Assembly (NCBI RefSeq): GCF_963677065.1
Contig: NZ_OY781872.1
Coordinates: 1,297,419-1,361,418 of the forward strand
From: an uncultured Methanoregula sp.
GTDB taxonomy: Archaea > Halobacteriota > Methanomicrobia > Methanomicrobiales > Methanospirillaceae
Reading direction: 5' to 3'
Length of the DNA stretch: 64,000 bases
Shown here in pieces: positions 53,247-61,923 of the stretch. Within the stretch, counting starts at the first letter, position 1, and every line of letters begins with the position of its first letter. The notes under the pieces are model-generated. The model was not told where the DNA came from. It saw only the letters and a list, made by a program, of their open reading frames with translations, and did not search any database. Position numbers and translations under genes: made by a program.

Positions 53247-53428
53247 ATAATGGCAGACCCGGGCACAACAATCCTGCCGGGAATTTGTAGTGTCCCCATT
53301 CTGTTCTGCAGGGATTGCGGCCTTCCGGTTTTCACCAAAGTTCTTTTATCCTTTACCGTAAACGGATTGTATACACGGGCCGGCACCCTGCAATAATGCC
53401 GGCGTTTTCCCCAGAGGAGTGTTCACCC

Positions 53429-53713
53429 ATGTCATCGTGCCTGCCAGATCCGTCCCCGCCTTACCCCGGCTGGGAGTGCCATACCTACCGGCTTTCCCGC
53501 CCGCTCACCGGTGAGGATGTTGCAGCCTTCCTGGGAGACGAGGAGCTGTACGTGCGGGACACTCCGGCGGGCCAGGTGAATATCATCCATAAGTTTGGCA
53601 TTCTTGAGATTCACGCGATCATCGGAAAATCCGAGATCCGGATCTGGTCGGACCCGGAGAAGGGAGCGTATCCCTCAGAGTATCTGGACGCGCTCCTGAT
53701 GACCCGGTTCTGA
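53429..53713 (+). CDS. Hypothetical protein, 94 aa
   Basis: A 94-aa protein that starts at ATG 53429 with GAGGAG 9 nt upstream. It resembles the upstream 120-aa gene product in the YRLSRP opening and the IHAIIGKSEIRIWSDPE segment. No domain known. The frame upstream of the ATG is probably untranslated. Confidence 0.55.
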   Translation: MSSCLPDPSPPYPGWECHTYRLSRPLTGEDVAAFLGDEELYVRDTPAGQVNIIHKFGILEIHAIIGKSEIRIWSDPEKGAYPSEYLDALLMTRF

Positions 53714-53928
53714 TATTCCCCTCTCTCCCACTCATACACGGTTTATCCCCAGATCGGCCCTCCATTAGCGTCTATTAGCGGCCCTTTTTTCGGGCGTGGG
53801 GGCTCACGACGCAAGTCGGGGGACTTTTCCGGGAATTATTCCAGTAATTACGGCTGTATTTTGGCGATTTTGTCCTGTTCATCGCCCGGAAAAGGGCAAT
53901 CGGGGCTCGCAAAGGGCCCGGATTTGTC

Positions 53929-53949
53929 CCCTCTAAAAAGAGGGCTTTT
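53929..53949 (+). terminator. Terminator after the 94-aa gene
   Basis: A 6-bp stem CCCTCT/AGAGGG around an AAAA loop, followed by CTTTTC. It lies between two convergent genes. Confidence 0.55.
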
Positions 53950-53967
53950 CAGCATCTAAATGGGGGT

Positions 53968-54324
53968 TCAGGAGGTAAGTGGCAGGCCATCCCCCCCGAT
54001 CTCAACAAGCACGGCATCATCCACGCGAAAGAATCTCCATGTACTGCACTTTGAGTACACCCAGAACTCCCGCACCACGCTCCCGATGCCGGGAATGGAA
54101 CGAAGCTGACTGACCGGCTCTCGGAACTCCGCTGCAATCTCGGCGGGGGTACGCCGGAACGGATCGGCTCTCCGGATCCGGACAAAGATAACTTTCCCGT
54201 TTCCGGAGATGACGAGTTCTGCCGGAGTTTCCCCGTTCTGCCGGATCACCATCACCCGGCCCCGGATCCGTGCCAGGGGCAGGGCGGCCATGAGACCCCG
54301 GTACGGGGGTCTTCCCCTGCTCAT
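53968..54324 (-). CDS. Hypothetical protein, 118 aa
   Basis: A 118-aa basic protein of unknown function. Its middle (ELVISGNGKVIFVRIRRAD) and an ending WVYSKCSTWRFFRV pattern could fit a PD-(D/E)xK nuclease-like fold, but no complete catalytic set is visible. The ATG overlaps the upstream gene stop (ATGA), so the two are a pair. Confidence 0.55.
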   Translation of the reverse strand: MSRGRPPYRGLMAALPLARIRGRVMVIRQNGETPAELVISGNGKVIFVRIRRADPFRRTPAEIAAEFREPVSQLRSIPGIGSVVREFWVYSKCSTWRFFRVDDAVLVEIGGDGLPLTS

Positions 54325-54662
54325 CGTTCCACCCCATGACCTGGAAGAGGCCCGGACTGTATCACACCGGCCTGCAGCTCGCTCTCCTCTTGGTACTGCC
54401 GTACCATGAGAGAGCAGATAAATTCCCGGAACAAAGCCTCGAACTGCATATGCTGGATCTTCGGGTTGTGGCGTTCTAGCCACGGTATCATTCGACTCCG
54501 GAGTATCCGGACCCCGTTCTCATCGGGAACCGGCAGGGCATTGTTCAGTTTTGTTTTCCGGAACATTTCCCGCACCGGTTCCGGCCGGTCTTCCGGCTCT
54601 CCGGCCCCTGTCTTACAAACCCCTGAAGATTCATTCGATGCACCCCCCCATTCCTCTTCCAC
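54321..54662 (-). CDS. Hypothetical protein, 113 aa
   Basis: A 113-aa protein with no recognised domain. The N-terminal 30 residues are acidic and low in structure; the C-terminal half is helical. The open frame begins at GTG 54662; an ATG at residue 33 is an alternative start. It is coupled to the following gene. Confidence 0.5.
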   Translation of the reverse strand: MEEEWGGASNESSGVCKTGAGEPEDRPEPVREMFRKTKLNNALPVPDENGVRILRSRMIPWLERHNPKIQHMQFEALFREFICSLMVRQYQEESELQAGVIQSGPLPGHGVER

Positions 54663-55141
54663 ATTCAGCTGTCAGGGATCAGGTGCCGGGCACACCCAGG
54701 GCCCGGCTGAAAACAGTGTTCACTCGATAACCTTTTTTCTCTTCTATCACCTCAGGGACGACCCTGTTCGTTCAGTAACGGACACCGTCAACCGGAGGAG
54801 AGGAGCTCCCGTCCCCCTCAACCAGTTGTCGGTATCCGGATAAAAAATATTACAATTATATATTAATTGTTTCTTACCCGGTACCTTACGTACCGGAACT
54901 ATATTTTTCCGGCTCTTCCCCAGGAGTAACCACTGCTGCCGGCTGGTAAAAAGATCTTAAAAAATTCCCGTAACGAATCACTACCCCCCGCATGACAACA
55001 CTTACTGCCAAGGGACGGGGTGCATCGTGATGGAATTTATATTCGGTTTTACACAACATCTGACATTTAAAAAACTGGTCGCAACTGTTGTTTGATGCAT
55101 GCCGGTCCGATGATTCCGGCCAATTTCAGAAAAGAGAGAGA
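54663..55141. other. 479-bp region without a gene, with a hairpin
   Basis: It holds the promoter of the small two-gene unit and a perfect 7-bp stem CCGGTAC/GTACCGG (54878-54896) with a 5-nt loop, followed by AT-rich sequence. The hairpin could end the molbindin transcript or act in the leader; neither is shown. No open frame with a ribosome-binding site is seen. Confidence 0.3.
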
Positions 55142-55351
55142 TTAATCGGTCCCTACCATCACTTCGGATGCCTTCATGATGGCATAGACGGTCATTCCTT
55201 CCCGCAGGTTCATCTTCTCTGCGGAGTGGGTTGTGATGGACGATACGATCTCGTTCCCGCCGGCAATCGTGATGACGACCTCGGTGCTGACCGGGCCTTT
55301 CTTCATCGTCTTGACGGTTCCCTTGATCTGGTTTCGTGCACTGATCTTCAT
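55142..55351 (-). CDS. mop: Molbindin (Mop/TOBE molybdopterin-binding protein), copy 2
   Basis: A 69-aa Mop domain almost identical in layout to the 49368 copy: MKISARNQI, GPVSTEVVITI, AIMKASEVMVGTD. GGTGA is 8 nt upstream. It is divergent from modA (213-bp spacer), so it is part of the molybdate region. It may supply the TOBE function missing from ModC. Confidence 0.92.
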   Translation of the reverse strand: MKISARNQIKGTVKTMKKGPVSTEVVITIAGGNEIVSSITTHSAEKMNLREGMTVYAIMKASEVMVGTD

Positions 55352-55564
55352 GGTTCTCACCAAACATACATTATGCCGGTTGTATTTGAAATGATCTCAA
55401 ATACTTGATATTCAGGAATATCTTACCCATACCATACCGTCAAAACGGTCACATTACTGATATATCGTCCCATAAAATAAACATATTTAAATTAACTTAT
55501 TAAAACAATTAAACAAATTTTTTAAATCATCCTACCAATCTTTTAACAAACAGGAGTCCAGATA

Positions 55565-56521
55565 ATGTCTCTCTTAAAACCAAAACAGATCGTTCTCATC
55601 AGTATCGTAACCATGCTGCTCATCGCAACAGCAGTCTTTGCCGGCTGCACCAGCACTAACCCGCAGGCCCCGGCAACCCCCGTAGCAACGCCGGTTGCAG
55701 CTACGCCCGTCGCAACCCCCGAGCCGGTAGCAACAACCGCTGCCCCGGCCTCCACCCCAGCAGCCGTTGCAACAACCAGCACGCCGGCACCGGTATACAC
55801 GTACTCTGAAGGAAACGTCATTGCCTACACGGCAGCATCCCTCAAAGGTGTATCGCCCAAACTCGCAAAGGACTTCGAGACCATGTTCCCGGGACACCAT
55901 GTCACGTTCAACCTTGACGGGACCCAGGCCTTAAAGACCCAGGTGCAGAATGGCGCCTACTGCGATGTCTTCATCTCGGCAAGCAATGCGTACACGACCG
56001 AACTCACCAAGGGCGGATACTTCCTCGATGGCACCGTCAAGCCCCTGACCTCGAATTACGTGATCGTCATCCTGCCCGCCAAGAATCCGGCGAACATCCA
56101 GTCCCTTGCAGATCTCGCCAACCCCGGTGTGAAGATTGCACGGGCTGCCGCAAGCGTCCCTGTCGGCACTGCGACCAATGCCGCCATTGCCAACCTGGCC
56201 AAGGCCCAGTACGGCAATGACTGGAATAATTCCGTCTGGAAGAACACGGTAACCTACGAGACCTCCGAGCCGGCGGTTGCAACCAAAGTTGCGCTCGGCG
56301 AAGTAGACGCCGGATTCGTCTACGAATCAACTGCAGCAGCAGGACCCGCGGGCTCCTATACATCCATCAGCATCCCGAAGACCTACAACTATCTCCAGAC
56401 CTACACCATCGGCGTCATGAAGCAGTCGACCAGCAAGGGTGCGGCGGCAGACTTTGAGACCTTCATGCTCTCGACCGTTGGCCAGCAGGACCTCAAGGAC
56501 TACGGTTTCAGGCCGGTATAA
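55565..56521 (+). CDS. modA: Molybdate/tungstate ABC transporter substrate-binding lipoprotein
   Basis: A 318-aa lipoprotein with a lipobox (VFAGC), a long Ala/Thr/Pro-rich linker and a ModA domain starting YTAASLKGV, with DVFISASN, ILPAKNPANI and DAGFVYESTAA motifs. AGGAG precedes the ATG. The ModB and ModC genes follow. Molybdate or tungstate selectivity cannot be judged. Confidence 0.92.
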   Translation: MSLLKPKQIVLISIVTMLLIATAVFAGCTSTNPQAPATPVATPVAATPVATPEPVATTAAPASTPAAVATTSTPAPVYTYSEGNVIAYTAASLKGVSPKLAKDFETMFPGHHVTFNLDGTQALKTQVQNGAYCDVFISASNAYTTELTKGGYFLDGTVKPLTSNYVIVILPAKNPANIQSLADLANPGVKIARAAASVPVGTATNAAIANLAKAQYGNDWNNSVWKNTVTYETSEPAVATKVALGEVDAGFVYESTAAAGPAGSYTSISIPKTYNYLQTYTIGVMKQSTSKGAAADFETFMLSTVGQQDLKDYGFRPV

Positions 56522-56593
56522 ATACCCTCTGATTTTATTTTCTTTCTCTTCCCACACGTTATATTGCCAAAACTGGCGGCAATCCCGTACGAT

Positions 56594-57412
56594 ATGACAC
56601 CATTTCCTGGAAAATACAAAACCCGGAATATCCTTGCACTCGTAGGTGCGGCGTTCCTTGTCCTTTCTGTAACGCTCTATCTGTTCCTGCCCATAGTTGC
56701 GCTCTTCGTCCGTACAACTCCCGATCTCTTCGTCTCATCGCTCACCGATCCGGAAGTGATAGCGGCCCTTTCTTTAAGCCTCGTGACATCAGCAATCTCG
56801 CTTGCCATTGTAATTATTATCGGCACGCCGTTTGCATACATCCATTGCCGGCACCGTTACCCGGGCAAAGTGATCGTGGATACCCTCATCGATCTTCCCC
56901 TCGTCCTCCCGCCGGCAGTTGCCGGTCTTGCCCTCCTTGTCCTGTATGGGCGGGTCGGGCTTATCGGGAAATATGCGGACCTGCTGGGAATACCGATTGC
57001 GTTCACCACCCTTGCTGTTATCATGGCCCAGATCTTTGTCGCCTCCCCGTTCTATCTCCGCCAGGCAAAATCCTTATTTGACCAGCTTGACCCGGCGTAT
57101 GAACAGGCTGCCCGGACGCTCGGGGCTTCCCCTGCACGGATCTTTCTTATGGTGGTTGTTCCGATGACTGCCAGCGGCCTGGTCTCGGGAGCCGTTATGA
57201 CATTCGGCCGCGCGCTGGGTGAGTTCGGCGCAACGATTATGTTTGCCGGTAATCTTCCCGGAGTTACCCAGACCATGCCGCTTGCCGTGTACGTGAACAT
57301 GTCGGGCAATTTCAACATCGGTCTCACCATCTCCATTCTGCTCGTTCTCATCTCGTTTGGAATCATGATTGCCGTCCGGCTTCTCGCGACAAAGGAGATC
57401 TCCCATGCTTGA
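56594..57412 (+). CDS. modB: Molybdate/tungstate ABC transporter permease
   Basis: A 272-aa permease with about six transmembrane helices and the EAA loop PAYEQAARTLGASPARIFLMVVVPM. I use ATG 56594; a TTG at 56564 is the only alternative. Its stop overlaps modC by 8 bp. Confidence 0.9.
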   Translation: MTPFPGKYKTRNILALVGAAFLVLSVTLYLFLPIVALFVRTTPDLFVSSLTDPEVIAALSLSLVTSAISLAIVIIIGTPFAYIHCRHRYPGKVIVDTLIDLPLVLPPAVAGLALLVLYGRVGLIGKYADLLGIPIAFTTLAVIMAQIFVASPFYLRQAKSLFDQLDPAYEQAARTLGASPARIFLMVVVPMTASGLVSGAVMTFGRALGEFGATIMFAGNLPGVTQTMPLAVYVNMSGNFNIGLTISILLVLISFGIMIAVRLLATKEISHA

Positions 57413-58094
57413 AGCTCATCTCGTCAGGAATCTCCGGGACTTTACGCTCGATCTCTCCCTTAAGGTGGATGATGGGAAAATCCTCGTTCTGATGGGTGAA
57501 AATGGCGCAGGCAAATCCACGACCCTCAATCTCATTGCCGGTCTTCTTGCCCCGGATGCCGGTTTTGTCCGCCTCAACGGTTCGGTGCTTTCCGATGACA
57601 GGACCGGAACCTCTGTCCCGGTGGAAGACCGTCGTATAGGGTACGTATTCCAGAAATCCGCGGTCTTTCCCCACATGACCGTCCGGGAGAACATTGCCTT
57701 CGGCCTCAGGGCACAGCACCTTGATGCCCGGATCATTGAGGAACGGGTAGCCCGGTGGCTGGACTGTCTTGATATCCGGAACCTTTCAGGTGTCAGGGCT
57801 GCCCAGTTGTCCGGCGGTCAGAAACAGCGCGTTGCCCTTGCCCGGGCGCTTGCAACGGAGCCTGCGCTTCTTATGCTCGATGAACCTTTCGAAGGGCTTG
57901 ATGCTGAAAGCAACATTTCCGTGAAAAGGGCTATCCGCAGGTTCACCTCGGATCTTCGGATCCCCTGCATCATGGTGACCCACGTCGTTGCCGATGCCCG
58001 CGATATCGGCGATCACGGAAGCCTTCTCTGCCGTGGAAGCATCACATGGAATGGCCGGGCATCCGATTTTCCCGGGTGCGGGTGCCGGCCCTGA
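57405..58094 (+). CDS. modC: Molybdate/tungstate ABC transporter ATPase, without TOBE domain
   Basis: A 229-aa ATPase with Walker A GENGAGKSTT, signature LSGGQKQRV and Walker B LLMLDEPFEGLD. Usual ModC proteins carry a C-terminal TOBE/Mop domain of about 130 residues for feedback inhibition by molybdate; it is missing here. GGAGATC precedes ATG 57405. It ends the modABC operon. Confidence 0.9.
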   Translation: MLEAHLVRNLRDFTLDLSLKVDDGKILVLMGENGAGKSTTLNLIAGLLAPDAGFVRLNGSVLSDDRTGTSVPVEDRRIGYVFQKSAVFPHMTVRENIAFGLRAQHLDARIIEERVARWLDCLDIRNLSGVRAAQLSGGQKQRVALARALATEPALLMLDEPFEGLDAESNISVKRAIRRFTSDLRIPCIMVTHVVADARDIGDHGSLLCRGSITWNGRASDFPGCGCRP

Positions 58095-58285
58095 ACCGTT
58101 TCCGCACATGATCCGGCAGTATCCTCATCTCACACAACCGGCTCATGGTCCTGGCATCGTCAAATTTCCCGTTGTTATGTTTATTATTTTCAATTAACAT
58201 TTCCATATTGTTAAATGAAAAATGTTATAACCCGGAACGCATAACATTAGTAGTGTCCCCAGGAATACACGCATCCGGAGGACAC

Positions 58286-58366
58286 ATGCACACACCAAAT
58301 GTCAGAGTAACTATACCCGGGAGTTTCCTGACCAGGAATTCCCCCTGTTTTTTTACAGGTTTTTAA
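58286..58366 (+). CDS. Possible small protein, 26 aa
   Basis: A short frame with a strong GGAGG site 5 nt upstream (58277-58281) and a hairpin-type stop region over its end. It reads MHTPNVRVTIPGSF then a C-terminal CFFTGF. It lies after AT-rich promoter-like sequence at 58190-58250. It could be a small protein or an untranslated RNA. Confidence 0.35.
   Translation: MHTPNVRVTIPGSFLTRNSPCFFTGF
58344..58364. terminator. Hairpin with T-run between modC region and PAS gene
   Basis: CCTGT-6T-ACAGG hairpin followed by TTTTT. It serves the small transcript on the plus strand and perhaps the PAS gene on the minus strand. Confidence 0.5.
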
Positions 58367-58385
58367 AAAAGGAGATATGCCGGTA

Positions 58386-58886
58386 TCAGGGCGTTTTTAC
58401 CGGTTCGAGCCGGAGAAGTACCGCATCCCCGTCTTTCCGGGTGGAGACCAGTACCGGTATCTCTTCGACTTTTCCCTCTGCGAGCCGGCTGATCACGGCC
58501 GGTGTATCGTTGACCGGAGTTCCTGTGGTGTAGGTCGTGATCACGGAATTCCGGATGGTACAATCCGGACATGCCTCGGTCTTCCCGCATCCCGGGGGCA
58601 GGGATGCATTTACACATTCCAGCACGGTTCCGCACAGGCGGTTTTTGAGCTGTGAAGCCGGGATCTTTCCGAGTGCACGGGCAAGGGTGTTTGCGGCAAG
58701 GACATTGGCATTGTCATCCACAAGAAAGACCGGGGCATCGAACATGTCCAGGTATTTGCGGGCATTGAACCGGTGCCGGGCCAGAATCTGTTCATAGCAG
58801 GATCTGCAGACCCCGTGGCTGACCGGATCGTCGGGAGATGTCCCGGGACGGATGACCGCATTACAGAACGAACAGACGGTTTTCAT
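58386..58886 (-). CDS. PAS-domain protein with N-terminal zinc finger
   Basis: A 166-aa protein: an N-terminal cysteine pair set (CSFC and CRSC, about residues 5-30), then a PAS domain from about residue 45 (FLVDDNANVLAAN). A cysteine-rich stretch (CGTVLEC...CGKTEACPDC) inside the PAS may bind a metal or redox cofactor. It lacks a kinase or output domain, so it is a single-domain sensor. I start at ATG 58886; an ATG at 58901 is also in frame. Confidence 0.75.
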   Translation of the reverse strand: MKTVCSFCNAVIRPGTSPDDPVSHGVCRSCYEQILARHRFNARKYLDMFDAPVFLVDDNANVLAANTLARALGKIPASQLKNRLCGTVLECVNASLPPGCGKTEACPDCTIRNSVITTYTTGTPVNDTPAVISRLAEGKVEEIPVLVSTRKDGDAVLLRLEPVKTP

Positions 58887-59056
58887 GACAATCAGGGGCA
58901 TAATTGTTGGGGTTTTTGATTCATAAATAGTGATCAGATTTTTCCGGGACGCATGGCACGTGCACCTGTCGGAATACCTGCCCGCCGCGATCAGGGTATC
59001 CCCTAGGATTCATCAAAAAGGGTGTTCTGCCCGGGTCTTATTCCCCGGGACAGGGA

Positions 59057-59764
59057 TTATCCGCCCGACTGGGCATCCCCCATGAGGCCCTGGTAACTGC
59101 TCACCTGGTTCTGGGTTGCCTGCAGGAGCCGCGCCGAGACAACAACGGAGAGCTTGGGATCTATCTCCATTGCCTTCTGGTAACTCTCGACGGCTTTCTT
59201 GTAGGAATCCATGGACTGGAGCGATTCGGCCGAGACCGGCTGGTATCCCGGGGAACCGGGCTGCTTGGAGAAGCCCTGTGCAATGCTCTTCAGCTTCTGT
59301 TGATCCTGCGCTGTCATTGCCATGAGCGTATCCCCTTTCCGGAGCAATGTCACGGCATCGTTCGGCTTGACCGCGAGAGCTGCATCGTAATAGGAGAGTG
59401 CACCCGTGAGATCGCCCTGCCGGCAGAGCGTGTCCCCCATCCGGACCATTGCGGTTGTGTCCCTGGCATCCTGGGTGAGCACCTGCCGGTACACCTTCTC
59501 GGCATCCTGAACCCGCCCGCATTTGGTCAGGGCTTCGCCTTTCTTCTTCAGAAGAACGGAATCGCTCGCATTCTCGGCAAGCGCATTATCGTACACCGTG
59601 ACAGCCAGCTCCGACTGGTTCATCAGCACAAGGGCATCTCCCGCTGCCGCCTTGCCATCCCGCATCACGCTCTTTACGGTAATCGTTGGTGCATATGTCG
59701 GAAGAATGACAAATACGACTAATAACGCTGCTATAACCAGGAATGCAATCCATTTTAATCTCAT
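59057..59764 (-). CDS. Membrane-anchored TPR protein
   Basis: A 235-aa protein with one N-terminal transmembrane helix (FLVIAALLVVFVILP) and about four tetratricopeptide repeats (residues 45-150 and 170-205). A scaffold for protein assembly, outside the cytoplasm if the helix is a signal anchor. No partner is evident. Confidence 0.75.
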   Translation of the reverse strand: MRLKWIAFLVIAALLVVFVILPTYAPTITVKSVMRDGKAAAGDALVLMNQSELAVTVYDNALAENASDSVLLKKKGEALTKCGRVQDAEKVYRQVLTQDARDTTAMVRMGDTLCRQGDLTGALSYYDAALAVKPNDAVTLLRKGDTLMAMTAQDQQKLKSIAQGFSKQPGSPGYQPVSAESLQSMDSYKKAVESYQKAMEIDPKLSVVVSARLLQATQNQVSSYQGLMGDAQSGG

Positions 59765-60038
59765 CCGGGGATCACTCTCTTAATTTGTCTCCAGGGACAC
59801 TGATACTGAGATCTTCTGAGTCTGGATTCTATAAATACGCCGGTTTTGTTGTCCGGGATCCGGTGGGAACATCTCCCTTATTCATGAGCTTCAGGAACCC
59901 CCCGGATCCGTCCCCGGTCCGGATTGCCCGATCCATGGACATTGTTGGAGCATGGCTGCATACTACGTGGCTTTCCGGAACGGAGATCGCCTGAGGATGT
60001 CCCTGCCGGCAGATGCTGTTGTGATGTACAATGTCCCC

Positions 60039-61700
60039 TTAGAAATACATCGGAGTGCTCTGCACGGTCAGGGTTGCAACCGGCTTTACGGGGGTCATGC
60101 CGGCAATCGTGCCGGACCGTGTGTCGAGCAGGATGTCGAGAGAGCCCCCCGGGGAGCTGACATTCCGCGTATAGATCATTTTTGCATTGTTGTACACTTC
60201 GATAGTGAGGGTTCTTCCGGAATTATCCCGTTTCTGGATGGATGCCTGGACGATCCCGTTGTATTCCTGGACGGGGTAGAAGATATCACCGGTTCCGGTC
60301 ACGGGTTTCATCTGGGCCGGGTTGCCGACCGTGCCGGCAAAATCCCCGTCATAGGTCACCCGGAATCCCGCACCTATCGCCGGTATCGTAAGCACTGCGG
60401 GAGTCGCCGGAGGCTTTTGTGTTACGGCTGGAATTGCTGAGGAACCCTGATCGGCTCCGGGAATTCCGGAATAGCTGAAGACGATGATGCCTATCCCGGC
60501 CAGCACCAGCACGGCTATGAGGATGAGCAGGATCGTGACAACTCTGGGACCGCCTGCTTTGGTTCTCCCGGGGGGACCCGGCTCCTTCCTTTCAGCTTTC
60601 TGCTCTTCTGCCGGTGGCATTGGAGTACCCGCCGTTTCCGAAATGCCGCTGCCCGCGGGGAGTCCCTCTTCCCTGCTTATCGTTTCACCGGGATCTTCGC
60701 AGGCGGCTTTTTCTTCAGCCTGACTGGAAGCGGGAGCTGCATCTGCAGGAGTACCGGTCTCTATTTCGGAAGGGGAATCCATTCCCGCCTGCCTGTCTGG
60801 ACCGGACACCTCGTCAATCCCGTCTTCTGCCGGTTCTTTCCGGTCAAAGGACCTGGCTCCCGCGAGAATGAGATCTTCCGATATCTTTTGTGGCTCTTCT
60901 TGAATCTTCCCGGACGGCGGGATGCTGGCGTCCGGCTTCTCAAGGGATGCAAAGGGAATGACAATAGTCTGGAACTTCTGCAGGGGATCCGGATCCTCCC
61001 CGGGAACCGGTGTGAACGCAGTGTCGCCCTCATCTTCCGTTATCCCGTAATCATATTCCGGTGCAGGCCTTGAAGTTCCGGTCACTTCGGGAGCTGCAGG
61101 TCCGGGTTCTTCTTCGGGACCGGTGCTGTCCTGCGGATCCGGAAGTTCCCGGTCCGGGGCAGGGGTTTGCAGGTTTTTTCCTTCCAGCAGATCTCCCTCC
61201 TCATCGGGAATGATGGTGAATTCCGGATGATCGGGTTCCTGTACGGCAAAGGGCGTGTGGAGGGCGACCCCCTCCGGGGCAACCCAGCGCCGGATGGACG
61301 CTTTCATGGGTCCGGGTTCGGGAGCGGTTTCTGCATCCGCCTCGGCAGTCCTTTCGCGCCCGGCAATGATCGATTCCATGAGTTTCTTGACCCAGATATC
61401 CCGCTCGTCCTTCCGGTGCTCTCCTGCCTGTTGCAGGAAGACGAGGTTCATGACATGAGCGCTCTCGTCGGCGCCCGTGTAAGTGAGGATGATCACGGGC
61501 TCCCCGGTGGATGCCGTCCCGCTCTTTACGGTAAGGATGTCCTCGAACGCGATCATCAGGGGTTCGAACCGGGCATACCTGCTGTCGATGAGGGTGAGGC
61601 GGTGCGTGGTGAGCATCACGTCGTAGGGAACCGACTCGACATCCACCCGGTGGGTTGTCAGCGTGATGGATTCGCCTTTGCTCAGGTAAGGACTGCCCAT
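60039..61700 (-). CDS. Membrane protein with N-terminal PH-like domain and acidic linker
   Basis: A 553-aa protein. Residues 1-110 may be a PH-like (GRAM-type) beta domain, followed by an acidic, Pro/Glu-rich disordered region (about 120-380), a transmembrane helix near residue 400 (VVTILLILIAVLVLAGIGIIVF) and a beta-rich C-terminal domain of 110 residues, probably outside. No function can be given. Confidence 0.6.
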   Translation of the reverse strand: MGSPYLSKGESITLTTHRVDVESVPYDVMLTTHRLTLIDSRYARFEPLMIAFEDILTVKSGTASTGEPVIILTYTGADESAHVMNLVFLQQAGEHRKDERDIWVKKLMESIIAGRERTAEADAETAPEPGPMKASIRRWVAPEGVALHTPFAVQEPDHPEFTIIPDEEGDLLEGKNLQTPAPDRELPDPQDSTGPEEEPGPAAPEVTGTSRPAPEYDYGITEDEGDTAFTPVPGEDPDPLQKFQTIVIPFASLEKPDASIPPSGKIQEEPQKISEDLILAGARSFDRKEPAEDGIDEVSGPDRQAGMDSPSEIETGTPADAAPASSQAEEKAACEDPGETISREEGLPAGSGISETAGTPMPPAEEQKAERKEPGPPGRTKAGGPRVVTILLILIAVLVLAGIGIIVFSYSGIPGADQGSSAIPAVTQKPPATPAVLTIPAIGAGFRVTYDGDFAGTVGNPAQMKPVTGTGDIFYPVQEYNGIVQASIQKRDNSGRTLTIEVYNNAKMIYTRNVSSPGGSLDILLDTRSGTIAGMTPVKPVATLTVQSTPMYF

Positions 61701-61923
61701 AACTCTTCTCTTCTTATTGGTTTGATCTTGGATGAGATATGCTTTTTAGATAGATCCGGTTTTGTGCGGGGGTATATGTTTTCATTGGATCCTTTTGGTT
61801 AGCTCAATATCACCTGAGGATGCGGAACATATCAGGATCCGGCTGGAAATTGGGGGAACTCCTCCTGAGCCTGATGATCAGGAGATGATCCTCCCAATAA
61901 ATAAACGAGAAGAAGGGAACCGC

